64,000 bases of DNA. Origin: Bacteroides fragilis NCTC 9343 (lineage in GTDB: Bacteria; Bacteroidota; Bacteroidia; Bacteroidales; Bacteroidaceae). Location of the stretch: the NCBI RefSeq assembly GCF_000025985.1, contig NC_003228.3, positions 1,116,001 through 1,180,000 on the forward strand, in the 5' to 3' direction. The translations under genes were made by a program, and so were the position numbers. Of the stretch, positions 52,150 to 60,152 are shown one piece after another (position 1 is the first letter of the stretch; every line of letters begins with the position of its first letter). The notes under the pieces were generated by a model that saw only the letters and a list, made by a program, of their open reading frames with translations, had not been told where the DNA came from and searched no databases.

Positions 52150-54969
52150 TTATTTCTTTTCCGGGCTGACCATTGTCACTTCCACTTCATTTTTCTGTTT
52201 GAAGAGGTCGTCAGCGAATTTCCGGATGTCATTCACCGTAATGCTATTGACTATCTTTTCATAATCATTCATGCGGTTCATGCCGGTATATAAGTATTCG
52301 TCGATACTTCCCAGCCAGTAGCTGTTTTCTTTCAGGTCTTCGGTATGCTTTTTCAGCATATATTCTTTCACTTTGTTCAAGTTGGCTTCCGACGGGCCTG
52401 TTTTCGTTATGTTATCGATTTCTCCGAAAATGATCTTCATCAGCTTCTCTTTCTTTTCGGGAGCCGTATCGAAGATGATTTGCAGGATTGCTTTTTCTTT
52501 TGGATATTTTTGTAGCGTTCCGCCTACATATACACCATATGTACCTCCTTCGTCTTCACGTACTTTTTCTGTGTAGATCAAATCCAGAATCTGGCTTGTC
52601 ATGCTAAGCAAGAGGTTGTTTCTCAGGTCATATTTGCAATCTCCGTTGTAGAAAGCGAAAACGGAAGCTTTCGGTGTCTCTTGCTGCTTGGTAAACTCGT
52701 TCTTGTAAATGCCTTGACGCATTTCAATTTTGTTATCTTTGAAAGTTTCTTTGCGGTTAACGGCGGGGAGCGCACCCAGATATTCGGCAATTACCGGTTT
52801 CATCTTCTCTACATCTACGTTACCGACAAAGATAAATGTGAAGTCACTTGCATCTTTGAAGCGATCCTGATACATAGACAGAATCTTGTCGTAATCCATT
52901 TGATCCACCATGTCGGCTTTTATGCGTATGATTCTCGGGTGTTTCATATAGATGCCGGCTTGGATAGAGTCGCTGAAGGCCACATTCGGATTCAATTCCT
53001 GATTCTTTAATGCGGCTTTATTACGATTTTTATATGAGGCAAATGCATCATCGTCTCTACGCGGTGCTGTAAATGTAAGGTAAGTGAGTTGCATCATCGT
53101 TTCGAAATCTTTGGGTGAACAACTTCCTGAAACGCTTTCGGTCTTGTTTGCGATATCGTAACTAACCGATGCTTTCTTTCCGGCGAGCACTTTTTCAAGG
53201 TTTACAGCACTGAAGTTACCCAAACCACCGACTCCGACTGCATCCAGACCATTTATATTGATGATTTCCGAATCCGGGAATACGGAACTACCTCCCAGGC
53301 TGACACCTTTCATCCGGATTTCATCTGCTTTGAAATCAGTTTTCTTTATAATCACTTTTACTCCGTTAGAAAGGGTCAAAGTAGTTGCTCCAAAGATGTT
53401 GTCTTTTGATTCCGAAACAATCTTACCACCTTTCGGCGCTTCAGCCATCAAGGGTTCGTCTGATACTTTATCTACGTAGGCAGTCAGCTTTTCGGTTTTT
53501 GCATCCTTCAGCAGTTTTGCGATAGCGGCTTCGGATGGTAGTTTCAGATCCTCTTTTTCGGGTGCGAAAAGGGCCAGCGCCTGATTGTCGTCTGTAATCA
53601 GTCCTTTCATCAATTGGTTGATTGCTGCCACCGGAATATTGGGGGCGATCTGGTTGATGATTGTATATTCGTTCTCTATGCCCGGTATAGGTTCGTTATC
53701 AAGAAAGTGGCGGACATATTCATTTACATACTTTTCGTTCTTCTGTTTGTCACGTTCATTGTAAGAAGATTCCAACTGACGCAAGTATTCGGCACGGGCA
53801 CGATTGTATTCTGTTTCGGTGAAGCCGAATTGGCGGGCACGTTCTAATTCGCGGAGCATGGCGGCGATACCATTTTCGATGCTGTCCTCTTTGCAAACCA
53901 CGATCCCCAGAAATGCATCTTTGGTTTTGGCAACAAAGAAGTTGCTATCGTCTGCTCCTGCATAAATATAGGGTGGATTGGCTGTCTGAACCAGTTCGTT
54001 CAAACGTGCATTCAGCATAATGCTGATCAGATTCTTGGCGTATTGCTGTATCAGATAGTCCACATTTCCTTTCTGGTTATCGGGAACTGCTTCGTGTTTA
54101 TTGAAGAGTAGAACTTGGACATGAGGCTGTTCCTTGTCTTTCAAGATACAGATAATCGGTTCTTTATTGTCTGCGACAGGATAGTAGATACGTTCTGCCG
54201 CATTAGGCTGTGCAGGGATGTCGGCAAACATTGTTTTGATTTTAGCTTCTACGGCATCTACATCGATATCACCGACGATGACGATTCCCTGTAAGTCGGG
54301 ACGATACCATTTTTCGTAATAGTCTCTCAAGGTTTGCGGCTTAAAATTCATCACTACGTCCATGGTGCCGATGGGGAAGCTATGGGCGTATTTGTCACCC
54401 GGATACATCATTGGCAGAAGCTTCTCTTGCATACGCATCATGGCACTCATGCGTGTACGCCATTCTTCATTGATGACGCCGCGTTCTTTATCAATCTCTT
54501 TCGGATCGAGTGTCAGGTCATTGCTCCAGTCGTGTAGAATCAGCAGGCAGGAGTCTACTGCACCGGGAGTTTTGACGGGTACATTGGAGATATTGTAAAC
54601 CGTTTCATCGATAGCCGTATATGCGTTCAGGTTTTCACCGAATTTAACGCCGATACGCTCCAGATATTGCTTCAAGGCATCACCGGGGAAGTGAGTTGTC
54701 CCATTAAAACACATGTGTTCCAGGAAGTGTGCCAATCCGCGTTGATTTTCTTCTTCTTGAATAGAACCCACTTTCTGGGCAATGTAGAAGTCAGCCCGGT
54801 TGGCAGGCAGATTGTTCTTACGGATGTAGTAGGTCAGACCATTGTCCAACTTTCCAATACGTACGTTCTTGTCGATAGGGATGGGCGGCATTTGCTGTGC
54901 AAAGGCCTGTTGGAAGTTGCAGCATAAGATGACTGCAACCAAAAGTAAACCACGGAATAAATGTTTCAT
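52150..54969 (-). CDS. M16-family zinc metallopeptidase (insulinase/PqqL type)
   Basis: The 939 residues carry a signal peptide (LLLVAVILCCNFQQAFAQ), the inverted zinc motif HFLEH in GLAHFLEHMCFNGTTHFPG with the downstream Glu (NAYTAIDETVYNIS), then a second inactive M16 unit from about residue 520 (TTLTLSNGVKVIIKKTDFKADEI). Both halves are fused as in PqqL and pitrilysin. It degrades peptides in the periplasm. It is transcribed alone and ends in a strong terminator. Confidence 0.93.
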   Translation of the reverse strand: MKHLFRGLLLVAVILCCNFQQAFAQQMPPIPIDKNVRIGKLDNGLTYYIRKNNLPANRADFYIAQKVGSIQEEENQRGLAHFLEHMCFNGTTHFPGDALKQYLERIGVKFGENLNAYTAIDETVYNISNVPVKTPGAVDSCLLILHDWSNDLTLDPKEIDKERGVINEEWRTRMSAMMRMQEKLLPMMYPGDKYAHSFPIGTMDVVMNFKPQTLRDYYEKWYRPDLQGIVIVGDIDVDAVEAKIKTMFADIPAQPNAAERIYYPVADNKEPIICILKDKEQPHVQVLLFNKHEAVPDNQKGNVDYLIQQYAKNLISIMLNARLNELVQTANPPYIYAGADDSNFFVAKTKDAFLGIVVCKEDSIENGIAAMLRELERARQFGFTETEYNRARAEYLRQLESSYNERDKQKNEKYVNEYVRHFLDNEPIPGIENEYTIINQIAPNIPVAAINQLMKGLITDDNQALALFAPEKEDLKLPSEAAIAKLLKDAKTEKLTAYVDKVSDEPLMAEAPKGGKIVSESKDNIFGATTLTLSNGVKVIIKKTDFKADEIRMKGVSLGGSSVFPDSEIININGLDAVGVGGLGNFSAVNLEKVLAGKKASVSYDIANKTESVSGSCSPKDFETMMQLTYLTFTAPRRDDDAFASYKNRNKAALKNQELNPNVAFSDSIQAGIYMKHPRIIRIKADMVDQMDYDKILSMYQDRFKDASDFTFIFVGNVDVEKMKPVIAEYLGALPAVNRKETFKDNKIEMRQGIYKNEFTKQQETPKASVFAFYNGDCKYDLRNNLLLSMTSQILDLIYTEKVREDEGGTYGVYVGGTLQKYPKEKAILQIIFDTAPEKKEKLMKIIFGEIDNITKTGPSEANLNKVKEYMLKKHTEDLKENSYWLGSIDEYLYTGMNRMNDYEKIVNSITVNDIRKFADDLFKQKNEVEVTMVSPEKK

Positions 54970-55116
54970 TGCTATACTGTTTTAAGTTCCACTCACCGCA
55001 GGAGTTTCAGAGCGCATAGATCCTATTTATGTATTGAGAATCCGGACTTCCAGCATCTCCTGAGATGAATTACCTTCTTACTGTTTTTTCTATCAGTCGC
55101 ATTACCGGGAAGTAAA

Positions 55117-55920
55117 TCACATAATTGCTTCTCTAATTTTCACCAGTTTAGTCAATAAGCCTTCCAACCGGTCAAGTTTCAACATATTGGCACCGTCGCT
55201 TTTGGCTACTGCCGGATTTTCGTGTGTCTCAATAAAGAGACCGTCGGCTCCTACGGCAATGCCGGCTTTGGCTACCGTTTCGATCAATTGCGGCATACCG
55301 CCTGTTACACCGTTCGTCTGGTTGGGTTGCTGTAATGAATGAGTTACATCCAGGATGACCGGATAACCGAAAGATTGCATTTCCGGTATGCCCCGGTAGT
55401 CGATGACCAGGTCCTGATAACCGAAAGTTGTTCCACGTTCAGTCAGCATAACGTTCTTGTTGCCGGCCTCTATCACCTTGTCTGCTGCAAACTGCATGGC
55501 AAGCGGAGAGAGGAACTGTCCTTTTTTGATATTAATCGTTTTTCCGGTTTGAGCAGCAGCGACCAGTAAGTCCGTTTGCCGGCAGAGGAAAGCGGGTATC
55601 TGCAGGATGTCTACATAATCGGCTGCCATGGCTGCTTCATCGGCTGCGTGAATATCGGTTACGGTAGGCACTCCGAAGGTATTGTGTACTTTCTCGAGAA
55701 CTTTCAACGCTTTTTCATCACCAATTCCCATGAATGAATCCAAGCGAGAACGGTTGGCTTTACGGTATGAACCTTTAAATACATAGGGAATACCCAGTTT
55801 ATCGGTGATATTTACTATTTTTTCTGCAATTCGCATAGCCATCTCTTCGCCTTCGATGACGCAAGGACCGGCTAACAGGAAAAAATTTCCTGTTTTATTG
55901 TTCTTCAGTTGTTCTATCAT
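55117..55920 (-). CDS. kdsA: 3-deoxy-8-phosphooctulonate synthase (KDO-8-P synthase)
   Basis: Condenses arabinose-5-phosphate and phosphoenolpyruvate to KDO-8-phosphate for lipid A core. The 267 residues hold LLAGPCVIEGEEMAMRIAE, FKGSYRKANRSRLDSF, VTDIHAADEAA, MLTERGTTFGYQDLVIDYRG, and VILDVTHSLQQPNQTNGVTGG. It lies 15 bp after the lipid-kinase gene, so both are envelope-lipid genes in one operon. Confidence 0.96.
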   Translation of the reverse strand: MIEQLKNNKTGNFFLLAGPCVIEGEEMAMRIAEKIVNITDKLGIPYVFKGSYRKANRSRLDSFMGIGDEKALKVLEKVHNTFGVPTVTDIHAADEAAMAADYVDILQIPAFLCRQTDLLVAAAQTGKTINIKKGQFLSPLAMQFAADKVIEAGNKNVMLTERGTTFGYQDLVIDYRGIPEMQSFGYPVILDVTHSLQQPNQTNGVTGGMPQLIETVAKAGIAVGADGLFIETHENPAVAKSDGANMLKLDRLEGLLTKLVKIREAIM

Positions 55921-55935
55921 AACATTTATGTTTTA

Positions 55936-56862
55936 TCAATTGGGTATAATCAATGTGGTTGCTTCCGGGATAATTCCTATTTCAATCGGGAAATGGCGTG
56001 GCAACAAGCGTCCGTCAAGGTCGACGGCGGCATTCTGGGCACGCAATACTTTTACTTTTCGGGTACGGTAGGATTTCACCACTTTGTGGTTCAATATGCG
56101 TCCTTGAATAAGCATCCACAGTCCGGACAAGATTTGCAGGAACTCGGGGCGGTAGATGACCGATACATCCAGCCAGCCATTATAGGGTACGGCACTTGGG
56201 GTTTGTCCGTATCCGGTGGCACTTCCCACACAGACTGTCATAATCCGTCCGCGGATGTGTTCGTCGTTAATTTTGAGATGTGAACGATAAAGCTTGCGTT
56301 CGAATATCAGCAGGAAGAGAGCTGCCAGATAGGAGAGGAACTTTACTCCCCAGAAACGTTTGGTCTGGTCCGTGATTTTTACGATACGCGCACCTAATCC
56401 TATATTGACTGCATTGAGGAAGTAACGTCGTTGGTGTTTTTCGCCATCGTAAAAGTTGCAGTAACCCACGTCTATTTTCTTTTGGCGGTTATTGATAATC
56501 CAGTCTACTGCTTGTTTGTATTCCAGATTCAATTCCCAGTATCTGGCAAAGTCGTTTCCTATTCCGTTGGGAATGATACCGATGGCTATCTCTTCTTTTT
56601 TTTCTGCGTTCGAACTCATAATGCCGTTAATGGCATCATTCAATGCACCGTCTCCGCCCACTACTACGATGGTGCGATAACCGTTGTTGGCCAGAATGCC
56701 GGCGAGTCGTTCTACCGATCCGAAACCCTCGGACTGCACATAGTCGTATGACACTCCCTTAGAGTCCATGTACTCTTTTATTTCTTTCCACCGTTTCTGC
56801 ACCTTTCGTGTGCCTGCTTTGGGATTGTAGATTACACCCCATTTTCCAGGTTCTACGCTCAT
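55936..56862 (-). CDS. Diacylglycerol kinase-family lipid kinase
   Basis: The 308 residues show IYNPKAGTRKVQKRW, the catalytic GGDGALNDAINGIM, and GIIPNGIGNDFARYW, typical of DAGK_cat enzymes (DgkB/YegS group). The C-terminal part (NAAVDLDGRLLPRHFPIEIGIIPEATTLIIPN) is the usual beta-sandwich. The lipid substrate may be diacylglycerol, a sphingoid base or ceramide; Bacteroides make sphingolipids, so the choice is open. It is upstream of kdsA. Confidence 0.9.
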   Translation of the reverse strand: MSVEPGKWGVIYNPKAGTRKVQKRWKEIKEYMDSKGVSYDYVQSEGFGSVERLAGILANNGYRTIVVVGGDGALNDAINGIMSSNAEKKEEIAIGIIPNGIGNDFARYWELNLEYKQAVDWIINNRQKKIDVGYCNFYDGEKHQRRYFLNAVNIGLGARIVKITDQTKRFWGVKFLSYLAALFLLIFERKLYRSHLKINDEHIRGRIMTVCVGSATGYGQTPSAVPYNGWLDVSVIYRPEFLQILSGLWMLIQGRILNHKVVKSYRTRKVKVLRAQNAAVDLDGRLLPRHFPIEIGIIPEATTLIIPN

Positions 56863-56913
56863 GGATATTATATTTATTATTTCGTACTTTTATTTCTAAC
56901 TTCTCTGTATGGT

Positions 56914-56941
56914 GACCGATCTTTTTGTTAAACGACCGATC
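56914..56941. promoter_or_regulatory. Direct repeat before the lipid-kinase gene
   Basis: GACCGATC occurs at 56914-56921 and 56934-56941, 20 bp apart, in the gap before the lipid-kinase ATG. Two turns of helix separate them, so it may be an operator for a regulator that is not in this window. Confidence 0.35.
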
Positions 56942-56971
56942 ATTCATATATTAACAACAGACTTGCACTGA

Positions 56972-57137
56972 CTTAACCGGTTATCATAGGCTATTTATTA
57001 CCTTTCTCTTTATCCATTAACTCGCCCTGCGCTTGAGGGCTCATCTGCCTCCGTTCCCGGACTGATGGGCTTGGGTAGCCGGGCGCATGGACCCACACTT
57101 GCGGGACGAACTGATAAATGAAACAAAAACGGTTAAG
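56972..57137 (-). ncRNA. Structured non-coding RNA candidate (6S-like?)
   Basis: Between miaA and the lipid-kinase gene lies a GC-rich island of about 166 nt with RNA-like pairing and no open frame. The ends pair perfectly: CUUAACCG (minus strand, 57137-57130) with CGGUUAAG (56979-56972). Inside, UUUCAUUUAUC (57123-57113) pairs with GAUAAAGAGAAA (57014-57003) with one small internal loop. Within this are local hairpins CCCGC/GUGGG, CCCGG/CCGGG and GCCCU/AGGGC. A -7 box (TAACTTTG) sits right before the 5' stem. The end-to-end stem and size fit a 6S-type RNA, but I cannot confirm the family; a leader for the lipid-kinase gene is an alternative. Confidence 0.65.
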
Positions 57138-57145
57138 AGCTTCGC

Positions 57146-57153
57146 CAAAGTTA
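57146..57153 (-). promoter_or_regulatory. Promoter -7 box of the structured RNA
   Basis: Minus-strand TAACTTTG directly after the miaA stop codon. Transcription would start about 6 nt later, at the first base pairs of the RNA's closing stem. A second copy of the box lies at 57180-57187 inside miaA. The -33 is weak. Confidence 0.55.
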
Positions 57154-58080
57154 CTAAAACTCTTTGAGTTTCTGCTTTACAAAGTTAATCTTTTCCTCCA
57201 TTGGGAGTGAAGCATCTACCCAATGAATGGTGAAACCTCTTCGTTCCATTCCCCGAAACCAGGTCATTTGCCGTTTGGCAAACTGGTGGATGGCAGTTTC
57301 CAGACCGGTAAACATTTCATCGTATGTCATTTTGCCAATGGCGTACAAAGTCAGGTATTTGTATTCCAATCCATAATAAATCAGATCATCCGGCTGAATT
57401 CCCTCTGCCAGGAGACGACGTACCTCTTCAACCATCCCGTCGTCCAGTCTTTGTTTAAGGCGGCGGGTGATTTTCTCCCGTCGCAATTCACGGTCGATGT
57501 CCACTCCGATAATCAGGCTGTTCAGTTGTGGGAACTCCCGTTCTTCTATTGGTGTCTTTGCATAATACTCTTCTATTTCGATAGCACGGATTGCCCGTTT
57601 GACGGTATCCACGTCTGTCGAATTGTGAAGTGTCTTATAACTGCTTAAAATGGCAGTCAGTTCTTCCAATGATTTTTCGGCCAGGCGTACACGCAACTCT
57701 TGGTTTTCGGGAACTGGAATCAGGCGATAGCCTTTTAGTACCGACTCCAGATACAAGCCTGTCCCTCCACATAGAACGGGGAGACATCCTTTTTGTTTAA
57801 TAGTCTCGTAAGCTGTCAGGAAATCACGTTGATACTCAAATACATTGTATTTATAGCCCGGATCAGCAATATCTATCAGGTGGTAAGGGATTTGTCGGCC
57901 GTTAATAGTGTAGTCTTCCAGGTCTTTGCCTGTACCAAGATCCATTCCCCGATAGATTTGGCGTGAATCGGCACTGATGATTTCAGTATTTAACTCTGCG
58001 GCCAATGCGGCAGCAAAAGGGGTTTTACCCGAAGCGGTAGGGCCAAGAATGGCAATCAGATCATAGTCCGGCATGGTCAT
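57154..58080 (-). CDS. miaA: tRNA dimethylallyltransferase
   Basis: Adds a dimethylallyl group to A37 of tRNAs reading UNN codons. The 308 residues begin with the P-loop ILGPTASGKTPFA, then EIISADSRQIYRGMDLGTGK and PYHLIDIADPG, CGGTGLYLESVLKGY, and KRQMTWFRGM near the end. The protein may start at 58080 or at 58074 (MPDYDLIAILG). The promoter is at 58100. Confidence 0.96.
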   Translation of the reverse strand: MTMPDYDLIAILGPTASGKTPFAAALAAELNTEIISADSRQIYRGMDLGTGKDLEDYTINGRQIPYHLIDIADPGYKYNVFEYQRDFLTAYETIKQKGCLPVLCGGTGLYLESVLKGYRLIPVPENQELRVRLAEKSLEELTAILSSYKTLHNSTDVDTVKRAIRAIEIEEYYAKTPIEEREFPQLNSLIIGVDIDRELRREKITRRLKQRLDDGMVEEVRRLLAEGIQPDDLIYYGLEYKYLTLYAIGKMTYDEMFTGLETAIHQFAKRQMTWFRGMERRGFTIHWVDASLPMEEKINFVKQKLKEF

Positions 58081-58099
58081 ATCTTTATTAATAACGTTA

Positions 58100-58107
58100 C
58101 AAAGATA
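58100..58107 (-). promoter_or_regulatory. miaA promoter, -7 box
   Basis: Minus-strand TATCTTTG, 20 bp before the first ATG; divergent from the small RNA gene 73 bp away. Confidence 0.65.
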
Positions 58108-58179
58108 TGAAAAAGGAAGTGAAAAGCAGGTGTTAAACTCTTAAATGGTGTTATAAAACATACTTTTTTTCTTGTATTA

Positions 58180-58210
58180 TTTGCAGATAACCAAAGAGTA
58201 CGTATCTTTG
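58180..58210 (+). promoter_or_regulatory. Small RNA promoter (-33 and -7 boxes)
   Basis: TTTG (58180-58183) and TATCTTTG (58203-58210), exactly 19 bp apart: a perfect fit to the Bacteroides consensus. No coding sequence follows on this strand. Confidence 0.8.
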
Positions 58211-58216
58211 CAATGT

Positions 58217-58278
58217 GTTTTTCATAGTATTAGATTTAAGGTTAACAAAGGTTGGAGCAAGGCGTTGCTCCTTTTTTT
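58217..58278 (+). ncRNA. Small RNA gene of about 62 nt with its own terminator
   Basis: The promoter at 58180-58210 predicts a start near 58217. The transcript would run through GTATTAGATTTAAGGTTAAC and end in a perfect hairpin GGAGCAA-GGCG-TTGCTCC (58254-58271) with seven T residues. No open frame is present. The gene lies between miaA (divergent) and the permease gene (convergent). The TTAGATTTAAGGTTAACAAAG core is, as far as I recall, found at many places in Bacteroides genomes and may belong to a family of paralogous small RNAs reported there; that memory is not verified. Confidence 0.8.
58254..58278 (+). terminator. Small RNA terminator
   Basis: Perfect 7-bp stem, 4-nt loop and seven T residues; it ends 16 bp before the stop codon of the convergent permease gene. 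Confidence 0.9.
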
Positions 58279-58293
58279 ATGCCCTAATCTCTC

Positions 58294-59499
58294 CTATGCT
58301 TTGTGTATCCATATTGACAACATCTTCTTTTTCAGTATAATAACGTTGATGGAAGACACCAATAAGAATAAAAATATACCTATGGCGAAAGTTGGCCAGA
58401 GAGATCCGACAGACATTTGTGGAAACAACAGGTTCAGTGTCGTAAGATAAGAGGTGCGTGCCCACGAAACAATGCCGACGGATAGTAACAGTACAACAAC
58501 ATTGAGTCCTAGTGTAAGAATCTGATAGGGGAGTGCTACTCTTGAAGGGCTGTAACCTATCAGAAGCAAACTTTCCAGTTTCACGGTGTTCTTTTGTAAA
58601 AGCAGAAAAATGCTGAGCATCAGAATGTAGAAAGAGAGTATGCTGATAAATAGTCCCACTGCAAGGACAATACCCACAATCAGACGCAGAAAATAAGTGG
58701 TTTTCCCGGCGTCCAGTTTTCCGTCTTCTGTCTCATAACCCTTTTGTTGGAAATACTTTGCAATGGAGGCATCAGCGGGATTGTCTACTTCAATAATCAG
58801 CCGTGAAGGGTCCGGCTGGCTATCCGGTGCAAAGTTTTGGTTAGCCCAGTTCATAAAAGATTGTGGAACCAAAATAGTATTCAACCGGTTGGAAAAGCCG
58901 ACGATGTTTCCTTTATATTGCTCAACCCGTCCGTTGCCCCGCATCAGAATATCCATTTGGATCAGGCTCATCAACCCTTCCGATAGTTTAGGCAGGCTTC
59001 GGCTCTGGGCAAATCCGAAGTTATATAAATTCAGATAATTGCGCGGAATGATGATAGGGATGGTGTGCGTGTTTTCATCAAAATGCCATTTATCGAGGCT
59101 GACGTCTACAAACTTATCAGGAACGGCCTCAAAGAACATTTCGGTAGAAAGGTGAATTCCTGCTTCCTGCATTCCCAATCCTGCGGAGACTTTAAATTGC
59201 GAAGGAGTGAAAGCACCTACGCTCCGGGTGAACGGTTGTTTCTTCAGTTCCTCTATTTCCTCAGACGAAAAAGTGTTACTCTTGCCCGCAAAAGATCCCA
59301 GCGTACTGATTTTCTTAGTAGCTGTCATATAATCTTTCTTCATAAAGCTATCCCCTTCGGTAAAGATGGGAACTACATCTTTGTAGAATTGTGCGCTGAG
59401 TAGCACAATAACCATTCCGAAAAGGTTGGCAAAGAAGAAACCGGTCAACTGACCGATGCTGATATGCTGACGGAGCAGCTTCCAGACTAAGTTGTTCAT
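58294..59499 (-). CDS. FtsX-like ABC permease
   Basis: The 401 residues have an N-terminal helix (about 19-38, LTGFFFANLFGMVIVLLSAQFY), a periplasmic part of about 220 residues, and three C-terminal helices (about 265-385: FLRLIVGIVLAVGLFISILSFYILMLSIFLL, ILTLGLNVVVLLLSVGIV, WPTFAIGIFLFLLVSSINVII), the MacB/FtsX layout. The last segment ends with KKKMLSIWIHKA. It overlaps the upstream ATPase gene by 4 bp, so they form one exporter or mechanotransmission unit. The substrate is unknown. Confidence 0.82.
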   Translation of the reverse strand: MNNLVWKLLRQHISIGQLTGFFFANLFGMVIVLLSAQFYKDVVPIFTEGDSFMKKDYMTATKKISTLGSFAGKSNTFSSEEIEELKKQPFTRSVGAFTPSQFKVSAGLGMQEAGIHLSTEMFFEAVPDKFVDVSLDKWHFDENTHTIPIIIPRNYLNLYNFGFAQSRSLPKLSEGLMSLIQMDILMRGNGRVEQYKGNIVGFSNRLNTILVPQSFMNWANQNFAPDSQPDPSRLIIEVDNPADASIAKYFQQKGYETEDGKLDAGKTTYFLRLIVGIVLAVGLFISILSFYILMLSIFLLLQKNTVKLESLLLIGYSPSRVALPYQILTLGLNVVVLLLSVGIVSWARTSYLTTLNLLFPQMSVGSLWPTFAIGIFLFLLVSSINVIILKKKMLSIWIHKA

Positions 59500-60140
59500 A
59501 ATTTCAATATTCTGTCATACGTTAACTCGATATGCTTGCCGATGGACGTTACGATGATTCCCGCCCCTTGTTTGCTGGCTTCTTCCATTACCAGTTCTCC
59601 CATAATACGTGCATTGTTGTCGTCCAAATGACTGATAGGCTCGTCCAGGAAAATGAAGTCGAAAGGTTGACAAAGCGATCGGATGAACGCCACTCGCTGT
59701 TGTTGTCCGAAAGAAAGTTTGCCTGCCTTCACGTTCAGTTTGTCCGAGAGTCCCAATGCTTCGAACAGTGATAATACTTCTTTTCGGGTTTTATATCCGG
59801 TCAGGTTATTCTTTAGTCGGATGTTTTCGATGGCGGTCAACTCCGTAAAAATGCGTAAATCCTGAAAAAGCATACTCAGTGAATGCTTCCGGATTTCCAC
59901 CCATTGCTTCACCGGATATGCTTTGATATTGGTTTCGTCGAAGTTGATGATTCCCTGATAGTCGTTTCGGTAGCCGTAGATGTAGCTGCACAACGATGAT
60001 TTACCGGTACCGGAGGCAGCCTCGATCAGGTAAGATTTTCCTTTATGGAAAACAAGATTCCGATGCCATACATCCGAAGTTATCGAATTACGGTCAGCAA
60101 ACACTTGGGGAAGTGTTTGCTGTAGGTGAATGCTGTCCAT
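59496..60140 (-). CDS. ABC transporter ATP-binding protein (FtsE/LolD-like)
   Basis: The 214 residues show Walker A AASGTGKSS, Q-loop SMLFQDLRIF, signature LSFGQQQRVAF in place of LSGGQ, and Walker B FIFLDEPISHLDD. The family is FtsE/LolD-like. The 4-bp overlap with the permease gene (ATGA type) indicates coupled translation. It comes 12 bp after the DUF4836-like gene. Confidence 0.9.
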   Translation of the reverse strand: MDSIHLQQTLPQVFADRNSITSDVWHRNLVFHKGKSYLIEAASGTGKSSLCSYIYGYRNDYQGIINFDETNIKAYPVKQWVEIRKHSLSMLFQDLRIFTELTAIENIRLKNNLTGYKTRKEVLSLFEALGLSDKLNVKAGKLSFGQQQRVAFIRSLCQPFDFIFLDEPISHLDDNNARIMGELVMEEASKQGAGIIVTSIGKHIELTYDRILKL

Positions 60141-60152
60141 ACACGTTGAAGA

